Shown here piece by piece: positions 14,651-32,098 of a stretch of 64,000 bases of DNA (positions are counted from its first letter, which is position 1; each line of letters starts with the position of its first letter). The translations under genes and the position numbers were made by a program. Location of the stretch: the NCBI GenBank assembly GCA_023548195.1, contig JAJHZJ010000414.1, positions 1,040,501 through 1,104,500 of the forward strand. The letters run 5' to 3'. This stretch comes from Bettongia penicillata ogilbyi. Taxonomy: Eukaryota; Chordata; Mammalia; Diprotodontia; Potoroidae. The notes beneath the pieces were generated by a model, which saw only the letters and a program-made list of their open reading frames with translations, made no database searches and was not told where the DNA came from.

Positions 14651-15904
14651 GAAATTCATCTCTTTTAAACCATATAGGCAACCTATGACTATTCCTCAGG
14701 TTCTCAGTTTACCCCATCTACAGAAAGAAGGGGTTGAATGTGATCTTTAGGGTCCCTTCCAACACAGTCTGTAACAGGTTTGCATAGAAATAAACTTAAA
14801 TCCTTCTGGCTGTGACTGCAGAGAACCTCTTTGGTGGAGATGATGGGGCACAGCCGGTCTTCAGCTGCTGTGGTGAACTTTAAAAGAGTTTTATTAAGTT
14901 TTCCAAGCAACCTGAGTCTTCTAATAAGTATTTGGACGTGAATTTTGCTTCAAGCAGCCTCCATTTCCTCAGGCTTCTCTGCTGCCTTCGGGATCTCTCC
15001 TCCTCTTCCCCAATGCCTCCAGAATGGAACTATCACCTCTTGGTCCCACCTCGTTTCATATCAGCCAAGTGATTTGATCCAGATCTTGTGAACTGAGGGC
15101 AAATACAGCTCCAAGTTTAGAAATCAGTAAGGACAAGTCATACTGAGAGAAACAGAGACAGAGGGACAGAAGGACAGAGTCAGATTCTGGCCATTTGTTG
15201 AACCTTTAATAGGTTTGTTCATTATGAGAATATAGAACTTTGAGCTAGACAGGACTCTAGAAATCATTTAGTCCAATCCTTTCTGGAACTGAGAGAAGTC
15301 CAGAGAAGTTTAAGGATTTGTTCAAAGTCAGGAAGGTAATAAGAAGCAGAACCAGGATTTGAACTCAGGTTCTGTTGGCTCCAGATTTAACAATTTTTCC
15401 AGTGCATCATTCCATTCAGTCTCACTGGGAGGGCAACTCCTCTTTGATAATTCAAGAAAGTTGCTGCAAGTAGCCAGGGTTACAGTCCTCAAAGGGTCTC
15501 AAGGAAGTTTTCCCTTCACATATCTTCACCAGTAAAAGGAAATGGGGACTTGAGTGCCCATCTGGGGAGGCGCAGGACCTGAAGTGGCTAGAAATTAAAT
15601 TCTATTCAATAAGAGGATAGTTGTACCAGGAAATGTGGGCAGATGCAGGGCAGCTCTTCTTGCCAAAGGTAGTTACATAGAATTACATAGTTACATAGGC
15701 ATAAAATTTAGTGATAGATAATGTGTCAACAGGGAACATTAGCCTGATTCTCCTCTGCCCCACCCCTATCCCACAGCAGCCACACTAGCTCTCCTTTTCC
15801 TGTTCTCATTCTCCTTTTTCCTCTTTTTTCTCTTTCTCTTATTTTTCCTTTCTTTTCCTCATTTCTCATTTTCCTCCTTCCTTTCTTTTTCAAAATGTAT
15901 CATT

Positions 15905-16915
15905 TTTTGGGGGGGTATTTTTGAGGCAGTTAGAATTAAGTGACTTGCCCAAGGTCACACAGCTAGTAAATGTCTGAGGACAGATTTTTTTTTAAATTAA
16001 TTTTATTTATTTTCAGTGTTCTACAATAACTACCATATAACTTAGATTACCATTTTCCCCTCCCTCCCCAAGACGGCATACAATTTTGTATAGGTTCTAC
16101 TCATACATTCTTATTAAATACATTTTCACTATAGTCATGCTATGTTTAAGAATTAAAATGAATGGGAGAAATCATCTAAAAACTAAAATGCAATACACAC
16201 ACACACACACACACACACACAATGATCTGCTACATTCTGCAATAGTCCTTTCTCTGGATGTGGAAGGCATTTTGCCTTAGAAGACCACTGAGAATTTTTT
16301 TTTTAAGTTCTTACATTGCAATGAAGTCCTGAGACTACCAGAAAAAACTCTCTCACACTGTGGTGGTTGCTGTGCACAAAGTTCTCCTGGTTCTGCTCCT
16401 TTCACTCAGCATCAGATCATATAAGTATTGCCAGACCTCTCTGAAGTCTTCCTGTTCATCATTTCTTACAGCACTATAGTATTCCATTACATTCCTATGC
16501 CACAATTTATTCAGCCATTCCCCAACTGATGGGCATCCCCTTGATTTCCAGTTTTTGGTCACCACAAAGAACTGCTATAAATATTTTTATACATGTGAGA
16601 CCCTTTCCCATTTTTATGATCTCTTGGGGATACAGTCCTAGAAGCGCTATTGCTGGGTCAAAGGGTATGCACATTTTTGTAGCCCTTTGGGCATAGTTCC
16701 AAATTGCTCTCCAGAATGGTTGGATCAGCTCACAGCTCCACCAACAGTGAACTAGTGTTCCACTTCTCCCATATCCTCGTCAACATTTATCATCTTCCTG
16801 TTCTGTCATGTTTGCCAATCTGACAGGTGTGATGTGGTACTGAGGACAGATTTGAACTCAGGTCTTCCTGATTCCAGGGCTGGTCTTCTATCAACACTGT
16901 ACCATCCAGCTGCCC
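15905..16915 (-). mobile_element. Marsupial SINE split by an L1 insertion
   Basis: Antisense SINE text (AAGTGACTTGCCCAAGGTCA, CACAGCTAGTAAATGTCTG) stops at 15987 and resumes at 16840 (TTTGAACTCAGGTCTTCCTG, CCATCCAGCTGCCCC). The interrupting 852 bp are a separate L1 copy. Confidence 0.85.
15988..16839 (-). mobile_element. 5'-truncated L1 with 14-bp target-site duplication
   Basis: CTGAGGACAGATTT occurs at both 15974-15987 and 16840-16853, a perfect duplication. The insert begins with a T run (poly(A) tail of a minus-strand element), then 3' UTR, a CA microsatellite (16195-16220), and from 16565 down to about 16353 the end of ORF2, seen as NVMEYYSAVRNDEQEDF. Only about the last 170 codons of ORF2 remain, with breaks. 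Confidence 0.9.
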
Positions 16916-17130
16916 CCATACCATCAATTTTTAATGATTTTTTTATTTGATGATTTTTATTTCAAAATTACAGTTACCTCCTGTCTATATCTTCATTGTG
17001 CCCCTCCATCCATTGTTAATGAAGCTTCTGGAAAGAGAAGCAGACCAGAAGCCTGGTGCCTGCTACTATTACAGTGCCTCTGTGGCTTACTTTTGTTTGT
17101 TCTTACCCTTCTGTCTTTCTCTTTTTTTAG

Positions 17131-17153
17131 GGTTTTGAAGACCCCAAGGACAA
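17131..17153 (+). CDS. ADCY5: ADCY5 exon 5 of window: 23-bp microexon in C1b (inferred exon 8)
   Basis: This very short exon encodes GFEDPKD and the first two bases of a Lys codon. It is too short to stand out as an open frame and was found from the known C1b text GFEDPKDK. The acceptor is a strong pyrimidine run (CTTTTTTTAG) and the donor a consensus GTGAGT, which compensates for the small size. It enters in phase 0 and leaves in phase 2, so skipping it would shift the frame in the middle of the protein. It has 6.7 kb of intron before it and 7.0 kb after. Confidence 0.93.
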
Positions 17154-17812
17154 GTGAGTAACGTGACTTTCTCTTCTTCTCTTTTCCTAACCTCAGGAGC
17201 GCTTCTAAGCTGTCCCATGCCAAAATTCCACAATGAAAGACTTTTCCTACTTACACCCTCTCCCTACCCTCTGTTATCTCAGATGAGCCTATGTACAGGA
17301 TCAGGGAAAAGGCAGATTTTAGCACACTGGAACATACCCCTTAGAAGTGGCCAAAGGCATCTCTTATGCTAAGTCACTCAGCAGGAGATCTGAGGGCCCA
17401 GGCAACTGCTGTGCTCCTATTCATCTCCCTTCCCCCACAAAACATTTGGCCTCAAGGCCCCCTAAACATGTATATCCCTTTGCCCCTTAAGGGAGGTTTG
17501 CATTCCTGCCTCTTCAGACTTTAGTGACTATTTAAAATTCTGTTCAAGGGCAGGGGGAAGAGTGGGCTTTTCTAGGGAGGTCTGTGTTTTGAATGTGTAC
17601 ATCAGCAATGCTGGATCCTGTTTCAAATTTAAATCCTAATTCATATCCTTGCCTACACGTGGTCTTCTGGCTGAGTGGGAAGTAAAAAGAAAGTGGCAGA
17701 CAGCTGGGAGGAGAGCAGTAGCCTGGATTATATCCCCAAGGAAGAAAGACTTCCTATTGCCCAGTATCCACTCAGCTCCCAAGAAGGGATGAGTACAATT
17801 CTCTAGCTGTGA

Positions 17813-17967
17813 TCCTAGCTCATTTGGGTTATGGACTCCTTCTCTGAATAGTGTTTTTAAATGCATAAAATAAAATACACAGGATTATGAAGGAAATCAA
17901 TTATCAAAATGCCATTATCAAAACTTTTTCAAAACAGATTCATGGACTCCAGATTAAGAACCCCTGT
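17813..17967. mobile_element. hAT-like small DNA element, copy 3
   Basis: Contains AAATGCATAAAATAAAATAC and ends AGATTAAGAACCCCTG, the clearest terminal repeat of the set. Confidence 0.55.
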
Positions 17968-17989
17968 TCTAGTCATATCTTTGACATTT

Positions 17990-18110
17990 CTATTAATATT
18001 AAGATGTTAATTTATTATTATATTAAATTAATTATTATTTTAATAATATTATGTATTATTTATATAATGATTATTATATTAAATGAATTAATAATATTAA
18101 ATGTTAAGTT
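17990..18110. repeat. AT-rich DNA
   Basis: About 120 bases made almost only of ATTAT, TTAAT and TAATA units. Confidence 0.8.
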
Positions 18111-20529
18111 CTAGCTTTTAATACATTTAGCCAATTAATATCTCCCTGGTTTTTAACTAAGAATTCACAAGGAGGTGAATTTTCTTTCCCAACAGATGAT
18201 CACTAAGACCTCTCCAACTCAAATTCTGTGCCTTATGACTCATATATTCCCCCATAAATTAGTGCCTATCCTAGAATTACAACTTTAGATATGTTAGCAA
18301 TACCTTCAGACACTATGGCTTTGCATAATTGCCCACAGGGTTGATGTTGTTTCCTTTTTTTGGTTGAAGTCTCCATCTCCCATTTAATTCAACCTAAAAG
18401 ACATTTATTCAACCCCTAGAGTCCCACTGTGGTGCTTTATTGAGGCATGAAAAGTGCCCCTGAGTTCAACTAGCAGAGCATAAACCCTGGCAGGTCCTAC
18501 CAACCTAGAAAATCTTTGAGTATGAGTCTAGTGATGGATTGCAGATCTTTCATCAAGTGGCTAGTTGAAGCACAGAGCCTCTCATTATTAGCTGCAGGGT
18601 TATGAATATTTCAGTGGAATAGTACATAGGGGCATAGATCTAGACATGGGAGGACCCTTAGAGGACATCCAGTCCAACTCTCTCATTTCACAGATGAGTA
18701 AATGGCAGCACAGAGAGGCTGAGTGGTTTGCCCAGAGCCACACAGTTAGTAAGTCTCTAAGGCAGGATTTTAGCCCAAGTCTTTCTGACTCCAAGTACAA
18801 TGTTCTATGCATGATGCCTGTCTGGAATATTGATGTAGAGCAGTTATGAACTGTGTCAATAGAGGGAGTACATTTACAGAGAAAATTACAGTCTGGTGAA
18901 ATATTAAAGTATTCAACTACTGTGTGCAAGCAAGGCATTGTGCTGATCCTGGGGATACAAAAATGAAAAATGGCAATCTCAATGCAAAAAGAGAAAAGAA
19001 ATAAATTTTTTAAATCAATAAAATATTTAAAAATACACACAAAAAAGTTCATAAGGGGCACATGAACAGGGTAATTGTGTTACTTGTTAAATGTAATGCA
19101 TACTTTTAAAGAACAGATGTAATACATGTAATACATGTATGTAATTAATGTATTACATGTAATACAACTTTATGATTTCATATGCAATTGCACTTTTTCC
19201 TTTTTTGTGTATTGCCAAGTTTATATCTGTTGATGATTTTAAAGCTCACAATAAAAAATAAATCTTTTAAAATGATAACCCCTGCCCTGAAGGGACTTAC
19301 AGTCTAGTAGAATCACATACACAAATTCCTGGGAAACAAGTTACAATGGGATTAAGAGTATGGTGGAGGTTAGACTGTCCTGAGAGCTTTGAAGAGGAAG
19401 ATCACTGTTAGTCATGGTCAACGTGGAGAACTGGAGAAAGTTTTATGGAAAAAATGGCATGAGAGTGGCCCTTGGAGGAAAAAGGCAGCAGGATGCTGGA
19501 CTAAATAGAGCATTAGACTTGGAGCCAGGGAATTCTGAGTTGAGTTCCAGTTTCAGACACTTACTAGCTATGTGACTCTGGACAGGTCACTTCATTCTCT
19601 CAACCTCAGCTTTCTTATCTATCAAATGGGGATGATGATAGCACCACCTCCAAGGATTATTGTAATAAAATAATATAATATTTGTAAAACACTTTGAAAA
19701 CCTCAAGCATCGTGTAATTGGTATTTATTATTATTTTAATATCATTCCACATATAGGCATGAAGTCAAAAGAGCACCAGCACTAAATTCGGAAGTAATAG
19801 GTTCAAATCTTGACATTTAATACTTTATGACCATGGGCCAGTCACTTTGTTTCCCTGAATATCAGTTTCCTCATCTGTAGATTGAGGGGGTTAGACCCGA
19901 TGACCTCTGACGTCCCTTCCAGTTCCTGAGCTGTGATCTTATGATAAATAGAACTGGAAAGTTAGATTGAAGAAAGTGTGAGACCAGGCTAAAAAAATCC
20001 ATATTCTATTCAGTAAACAGTCCAGGGCAAGAGATAAGGTGGAGGGGATGGCGCCATCAGGTGAGTGGATCAGAAAGATAACCTTGCGTGCTGCAATAGG
20101 GTAAACTGGAGAGGGAAAAACCTGAAGAAGAAATGGAGACAGGAGGTTCTTATAATAATCCAAGTGTGGGGTAACTAGAGCAGAAACAGAAAGGCAAGAG
20201 CTCTGAGAGATGGGACCAAGCTTGTCACTTGATCACATATGGAGGGAGAGGAGATAAAGAATGGATACTAGGTGACTGGGACATCATGAGGAATAAGGAA
20301 ATGTGAGGAAGAGACAGATTTTGGGGTAAAGATGAGGATATCAATTTTAGATACATTAAGTTAAAGATGAGAAACCTACTGGATAAAGCTGGGCTTTGGG
20401 ATTCGAAAGACCTGATTTCATTTTCTACCTCTGATACCTACTGGCCAGGGTGAGTCAGTTAACCTAATGTTTTAATCAGGACAATTTCAGTCAAGGGAGT
20501 TTCCTCATCTAGGTAATCCCTGTCGGTTT

Positions 20530-20775
20530 AGCCTCTTTCTCTTGAACAACAGTTCAGTCATTTTCAATCATGTCTGACTCTTTATGACTCCATTTGGGGT
20601 TTTCTTGGCAAAGATGCTGCTATGGTTTGCCATTTCCTTCTCCAGCTCATTTGGTAGATGAGAAAACTGAGATAAACAGGGCTGTCTAAGGCCAGATTTG
20701 AACTCAGGCAGATGAGTCTTCTTGTGTTCAGGCCTGGCACTCTATCTACTGACACTTCCAGTTGTCCATAGTCTC
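20530..20775 (-). mobile_element. Mar1-type SINE
   Basis: Recognised by ATGTCTGACTCTTTATGACT, CCATTTGGGGTTTTCTTGGC and TCCTTCTCCAGCTCATTTGG. Confidence 0.82.
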
Positions 20776-21363
20776 TATCTCTATCCCTAAATTTAATATT
20801 TTAGTGGGACAGCTAAGGAGAGAGAGTGAGCAAATAGTTGGAAATGTGGAACCAGAGTCCAGGGTAGAGCTGAAAGTCCAAGATGAAGATTTGGGAATCA
20901 TCTGCCTAGAAGCCAATACTGTGACTTAATAAGTGATTGTTGAACTGAATTGTTCAGGTGAAATTGCCAAGGAGTAGTGTGTGGAGAGAACTAAGGTGTC
21001 AAGTAGTGGGTAGAGTCAGAAAGATCAGGGTTCGAGTCCTGCCTCTGACACATACTAGTTGTGTGACCATTGGCAGGACTTTTCAGTGTTCCCAGGAAAC
21101 TCTCAAAGATTATAAATGACCAAAATGTTACAGGTCTGCATCAGTGGAGAGATTTTCCACACCAAGAGTCCCCCAACTCAGATGAAGTCAGAGGTTTCCC
21201 TGTGTTCCCTCCCCCCCAGACAAAATCCACACTGGGAATATAGCACCTCTAGGACAGTATTAAGTCATAGAAGGAAAACAGAACTAAGGAGTATAAAGCA
21301 GGACATATGCAACTGGCCCCTTTTCTTTCTTCCTAAAAACTTTTTTTGAAATTGTCAAGTATT

Positions 21364-21485
21364 GGGGGCAGCTAGATGGATAGAGCAGCGACCTTAGAGT
21401 CAGGGGGACCTGAGTTCAAATTTAGCCTCAGAGATTACTTACGTGACCCTAGCCAAGTCACTTAACTCCAGTTGATTAAAAAAAA
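21364..21485 (+). mobile_element. WSINE-like SINE with imperfect target-site duplication
   Basis: AATTGTCAAGTATT (21350-21363) and AATTGGCAAGAATT (21486-21499) flank an insert that starts GGGGCAGCTAGATGG and ends in an A run. Twelve of fourteen duplication bases still match. Confidence 0.8.
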
Positions 21486-22496
21486 ATTGGCAAGAATTTG
21501 GTTTTTCTTCTTCCCACCTATCCACCTTTCCCCCCAAGGAAACAAATAAGCCCTTAAAACAAATACACATAATCAAGCAAAACAAATTCCCATTTGACCA
21601 TGTCCAAAAACCATATGGGTCATACTGCCACTTGAGTCCATCACCTATGTCAAAAGGTGTCCACCTCCAACCTCTTTTTTTCCAGTGCAGTCTGTTATTG
21701 CCAAATACCTCCTTCCATGTGACCCACAGGAGGGCCAGTCTCAGACCCCAACAATCTCTCATCACAGCCAGCACGAACAGGCTTTATGTTAGAAGAATAA
21801 AGGAGCATCCTTATGTGAAAACCTGGAAGAGAGGAGGTATTGATTGGTATTATTTAGTGCTGGTATTTGATCAGGCCCAAACGCAAGACCATGAGGTGTC
21901 CCAAAATTATGAAAATGGGGCATTCAAAGAGAATCGTGAAGCCAAGGGACTACTTAAGTCTTGGGGTTCATTCCTCATTTTATAGAAGAGGAACTTCAGT
22001 GAGTTAAATGTTCTTCCTACCAAATGTTTATCCGGGATATCTGGCAGTGCTGAATAGGGGAAACTTCTCTTTTTGTGAATAATGTAACAGCGTGCCCTCC
22101 TTTCAATTTCTGGCCAACTCCTTGTCCCAGTTTAAAGGGCCCAGCAGGACTCTCGGATTTGGTGAAGTACTTGTATTAGGATGGATTCACCTTGTGTTCT
22201 TAAGTGGGTCTTCCTTCTCTCTACCCAGTATGTGACCTGGGGCTGAACAGGGTTAAGAAAAATAGCTGATCTGAGAATCCTGGCAGGGAGAGGCCTGTCC
22301 AATCCGTGATTGATGAAAGGTGCATCAGAGGGTCTTGAGGATCATAGGACTGGAGCCAGAAGGGACCTCAGAGATGGTCTGGTTCAACTTCCTCATATTA
22401 TAGATAAGGAAACAGAGGCCTGGATAGGTTTAAGAGACTCTCCAAGGTCATACAGGTAGAAAGTGTTGGAATCAACAAAGTGGCAATGACATCAGT

Positions 22497-22712
22497 TGGG
22501 GTTTCTTACTCTTTTTTGTGTTATAGATCTCTTTGGCAGTCAGGGAAAACCCTATTGACTTCTCAGGATGATGGTTTGATTTTTTTTTGTAATTCATAAA
22601 ATGCAAAGCATTTTTACATTTACAAAGGCAACCAACTATGTTGAAATACTTATCCAAATTTAAAAAAACCAAGTTTTTTTTTAACAAGTCTCTAGGTTAA
22701 GATCCCAACTCT
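22497..22712. mobile_element. hAT-like small DNA element, copy 4
   Basis: Starts GGGGTTTCTTACTC, contains ATCTCTTTGGCAGTCAGGGA and ends TCTAGGTTAAGATCCC. Confidence 0.5.
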
Positions 22713-24150
22713 TCTCCCTCCCCTGCAGTCTGACTTCTACATGGACAAATGTGTTTTAGAACCTCTCTAACATGTGGCCATCTCTCCACCCTTAGAGTGA
22801 TGGGGACCCCCACTGAGAATGCAGCCCATTTCATCTCCTCCTCAGAGGGTTGACTAAGCTCCTTCCCCTTGGCAACAAGAAATGACAGGAAGGTCCTGAC
22901 TCTCCTTCCGGGGAAACTACCGGACACACCAAACATCCCTATTTTGGGGGAACGGGACTTATTTGATTGGGCATTAAGGCCCAAAGTCTGTTGTTGCTGC
23001 TGGAGAATATAAATGATGTGATACTCCGGATGGGGGGCAGAATTAGCGGGTGGGGGAAAGATGGCATTCGGCTCCTGGCAGAGGTTTGGGTAATTTGGTC
23101 ACTGAAACTGAGCTCTGAAGAGCTATAGCCTTGGGCTACAAAAAACCATCAGTGTACAGTTTGTGGTTGGAAAACAAGAACCTGGTTGAGTTTTGCTCCT
23201 TTTTCTCAGTCCCTGGCTTCAGTCCCCTTTTCCCTTCAGTTCATCTGAACCACCCCCACCCTCCTGCTTCTTTCCCTTCTCCCCCTAAACAGGCTGAAGG
23301 GTTGACTGTATGGTGAGGGTTACAGATTACAAGTGTCCCTTACTTTAGGAAGATGGACTTGTTCAGTTAAAAGTTGCACAGAAGTCAGATTTTTGTAAAT
23401 TGAGTCACCAGACAGACCCAGGAAGCTGCCTGATCGAAGGAAATCTACAGTGAGATGTTTTTTGTAAAGTGACTGAACCTTTTGTGATGGGAATGACCAT
23501 CCTTGAAGTTATTTGCTTTTCAAGGTTCTGATTAAAGTCTGTCAGGTTGCCCTTACGTGAGACGCAACCTGTATGGGTGAAAAAATGACAGGTTTGGATT
23601 TTCTAAGGATTTCAGTAGCCTGTGCTCCTTCCCTTCTACCTTCCCCTGTGATAATAGTCAGTTAGGGGATGGCTGTGATTTTGATATTACACACCCTTCA
23701 AGTTTCCATTGTCTTCATAAAAGCACAGTCCATTCCAGAGGTGTCAAACACTCTCATGTGACCCTCAATCCTCCCAACTACATCCCCGAATCAGATTAAA
23801 ATATAACTGGGAAATATTTTAACAAATAATTAAAATATTTTTTAAAAGTTAAACTTTCTTTAATTTTTTTAAATAATTAAAATTAAAAGTAAATAAAATG
23901 CAGTAAAACATAGATGATATTAATATGTGTTTTTCTAAGACAGTATGCATTCCCTTGGGGACTCATGTATGATTTAATGGCCCCTGTTTCTATTTGAGCT
24001 TGACCTCCCTGCTTTGCTCTGCCTCACCACCCCCCTGCCCCCATGCTTGATCTCCAGGACTTGGTCCAGAAACAAGAGCACATGTTCCCACTAATGTAAC
24101 TTCTCCCTGGGTGGTGTATCTGTCTTGGGTCTGTGCCCCTTTTCCCCCAG

Positions 24151-24295
24151 GAATACCCAAGAAAACATGAACCCCGAGGATGAGGTGGATGAGTTCCTGG
24201 GTCGGGCTATTGATGCGAGAAGCATTGACCGACTGAGGTCAGAACATGTTCGGAAGTTCCTCTTAACTTTCAGAGAGCCTGATTTAGAGAAAAAG
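24151..24295 (+). CDS. ADCY5: ADCY5 exon 6 of window: rest of C1b (inferred exon 9)
   Basis: It completes the split Lys codon and encodes [20 protein letters not shown], then [20 protein letters not shown] and REPDLEKK. The acidic NPEDEVDEF and the following helix belong to C1b, next to the cytoplasmic start of TM7. It is 145 bp, phase 2 in and phase 0 out. The acceptor is TTTCCCCCAG; the donor GTAACC is weaker than average. The NTQENM segment differs from human (NAQESA as remembered) and is the most variable part of the exon. Confidence 0.95.
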
Positions 24296-29409
<5,114 letters not shown>

Positions 29410-29497
29410 CTCCATGTTTATGCTGGCTTTCTACTTGACGTGTTTCCTGCTGTTGACCATAGTGGTGTTTGTCTCCGTGATCTACTCCTGCGTCAAG
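29410..29497 (+). CDS. ADCY5: ADCY5 exon 8 of window: TM8 (inferred exon 11)
   Basis: It completes the His codon and encodes [20 protein letters not shown] then VSVIYSCVK, one continuous membrane helix (TM8). It is 88 bp, phase 2 in and phase 0 out. The acceptor is TTGCTTCCAG and the donor GTGAGT. The following intron, 13.1 kb, is the longest in the window and holds both HAL1-like elements. Changes against human (as remembered) are conservative hydrophobic swaps. Confidence 0.95.
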
Positions 29498-30661
29498 GTG
29501 AGTAAGCAAGCAAGCTTTCTCCTGACCTCTTTTCCACTCAAGAGTCTGTAATGCTTTTGAAGTAGATAAAGAGAAGACAGAGGAGGCCCTGGTTGGGTTT
29601 GCTGGGCATAGGGTGTGCTTCTTAATTCAGAACCCCAGTATCTATCCTAACTTCCCGGGACTGGTGCTTCTTAATTCAGAATTGTTCTTAGAACAGAGCA
29701 TAGGAAGTAGAGAGTGGCATTGTGGTCACAATTCTGTAGTTGTCAGTGTTAAGGAGCAAGATTGAAGGGCTGATCGGTGGAGGAAAGCTGGGATATTTTA
29801 TTATGGGCCTGTTTGTAAAGAAAGCACATTTGGACCCTGACAAGAATATATCACTTCTGCCGCTCCTTTTGGACCCATCTGTGGCAGATTTTCATGTGTC
29901 AGGAATAATGAAGAAGTGAATTTGAATGCATTTGCCATAGTCAGGGTCTGGTAAGCTCTGATCCTTCAGCCTTAGTGGGAGATAGAAAGGAAGGTCCCCA
30001 AAGTACATGTATAAAGCTATCTGCCCCAGATGCCATCAACGTCCCAAACAGAGTCTCCAGGTCACACAGGTTCAAAGAATATAAAGCTGAAAGGGACATG
30101 AGAGATTATCTAGTCACGGTATCATAGCTTCCTATCCCTTCTGGGTTGTAAAACACTTTTTGCTTCTGAGGAGAGGGAGAAGCTTGCCTTCTGAAAAATA
30201 TCTTCTACTACAGTCTTAGAGTTAAATCTCTCAGTCCCTGATGACAGCAGTAGCATAAGGCCAGCTGCAGAGAGCTCCAACCCAAGAACATGGCACCATC
30301 CAATGAGAGGAGTACTCATGGCCCACCCCCCTACCTTCCCTGGTCTTGGGCATTTCTCCATCCATTTCTCTAGTTGAATAGAAAATCTAGTAAGGAACAC
30401 TGGGATAGTATCATTGCAATAATTCCCCCCCTCCTGCCTCTGGCAACTCAGGAATCATATCTCAACAGAATCTTTCTTCTAAAAGCAATAACAACAAAGC
30501 AATAGGGAAGAGACTTCCTCACATCCTCACGGTCCAGGTCCTCACTTCCTGCACAGCCAGAAGTTCTTTTGAACCTGTAACAGTTGGAGTAGAACCCAGT
30601 TCTCCCGGCTCACTGGTGCTGTCTCTCATGTGCTCCTTTCTGCTCCTTCTGGGGACATGAG

Positions 30662-30736
30662 GAACAACTAGTCAGCATTCCCCTCTTTGAAACCTTTTGC
30701 ATTTGACAGAGAGATATTATTTATTTATTTATCTAT

Positions 30737-30788
<52 letters not shown>

Positions 30789-30852
30789 TTATTTAGAACA
30801 ACTAGTCAGCATTCCCCTCTTTGAAACCTTTTGCATTTGACAGAGAGATATC
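30662..30852. repeat. Direct repeat around a TATC microsatellite
   Basis: The 55-bp block starting GAACAACTAGTCAGCATTCC occurs at 30662 and again at 30796, a period of 134 bp. Between the copies lies a TTTA then ATCT tetranucleotide array (30716-30795). Confidence 0.9.
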
Positions 30853-31362
30853 ATATTTATTTCTTTATTTATACGTGCACATATCTCACACACACACAAA
30901 TATATATTTATACACACACACACACGATTCAGTTGTGTCTATTGCTTCTTGATTCCTCTTAAAATAAAAATAGTTCACTTAGAGCAGAATGCAGTCTTGA
31001 AGGTTCTCCTCAAACAAAGAGACTTCCATGCATATGTTAAGCTCATAGAAGATTCCATGACAGGTTGCTGCTGCAGAGCTGATTTTGTTCAGTGATCTGC
31101 TAAGAACTGCTATCAAGCAAGGTGACAAACATCTGCTCGCCCAAGGTGTTCACCAGTGTCATGGACTTGTCATGTCACAGGTGTTCACTGTGCATAGTTC
31201 AAGCAAAAGGAAGAATTCTTGATCAGTGGAAAAGTTCTCCAGATGCTCCCGGATGCAGATGTCATTGTGTTGATTGCATGGAACCTGGGGGGCAGGGGTT
31301 GGGGAAAGGAGTTCTCCCCACTGAGATTTATGGCCACTTAAAGAGACTGGCTTAGCATTTCT

Positions 31363-32098
31363 GTTTTTTTTATTATTAAATTTATTTATTTAACTTTTTA
31401 CATTCATTTTCACAAAATTTTGGGTTCCAAATTTTCTCCCCATTTATCCCCTCCCCCCACCCCAATACACTAAGCATTCTAATTTCCCCTATCACCAATC
31501 TGCCCTCTCTTCTATCATTCCCCCCCTTCTCTTCTCCCTATCTTCTCTTTTGTCCTGTAGGGCCAGATGATTTTCTATTCCCCATTAACTGTATGTCTTA
31601 TTTCCTAGGAGCAAGAGCAATACTAAACAGATGTTCCTAAAACTTTAAGTTCCAAATTCTCCCCATCCCTCCCTCCCCACCCATTCCCTTTGGGAAGGCA
31701 GGCAATTCAATATAGGCCATATCTATGTAGTTTTTTTTTTAAATATTTATTTATTTATTTGACTTTTTACATTCGTTTTCACAAAATTTTGGGTTCCAAA
31801 TTTTCTCCCCTTTTATCCCCTCCCCCCACCCCAATACCCCAAACATCTAATTTTCCCTATCTCCAATCTGCCCTCTCTTCTGTCATCCCTCCCTTCTCTT
31901 GTCCCCATCTTCTCTTTTCTCCTGTAGGGCCAGATGACTTTCTATTCCTCATTAACTGTATGTCTTCTTTCCTAGTAGCAACAACAATACTAAACAGTTG
32001 TTCCTAAAACTTTGAGTTCCAAATTCTCCCCATCCCTCCCTCCCCACCCATTCCCTTTGGGAAGGCAGGCAATTCAATATAGGCCATATCTGTGTAGT
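31363..32098 (-). repeat. Tandem duplication of the HAL1-like 3' end
   Basis: Bases 31363-31730 and 31731-32098 are two copies of the same roughly 367-bp block, each with a T run at its low end (poly(A) on the element strand) followed by CAAAATTTTGGGTTCCAAAT and ending CATATCTATGTAG or CATATCTGTGTAG. They are alike at about nine positions in ten by eye. Both lie inside the target-site duplication. Confidence 0.85.

Larger units (their letters stand above)
17154..24150 (+). other. ADCY5: Intron, 7.0 kb
   Basis: It holds hAT-like elements (about 17813-17967 and 22497-22712), AT-rich DNA (17990-18110 and 19080-19260), THER1/MIR (18610-18800, 19480-19740, 19755-19940 and 22330-22460), L2/CR1 antisense remains (18890-19480, 20120-20400 and 20800-20990), a Mar1-type SINE (20530-20775, -) and a SINE with target-site duplication (21364-21485). 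Bases 21500-22300 and 22715-24120 show no clear feature apart from an AT-rich patch at 23800-23930. Confidence 0.65.

Noticed and set aside
18600..19061. A 153-codon minus-strand frame
   Set aside because: It overlaps a THER1/MIR relic and L2-like text; no protein family resemblance.
30716..30795. CRISPR-like regular repeat
   Set aside because: It is a tetranucleotide microsatellite in a mammalian intron with no spacers.
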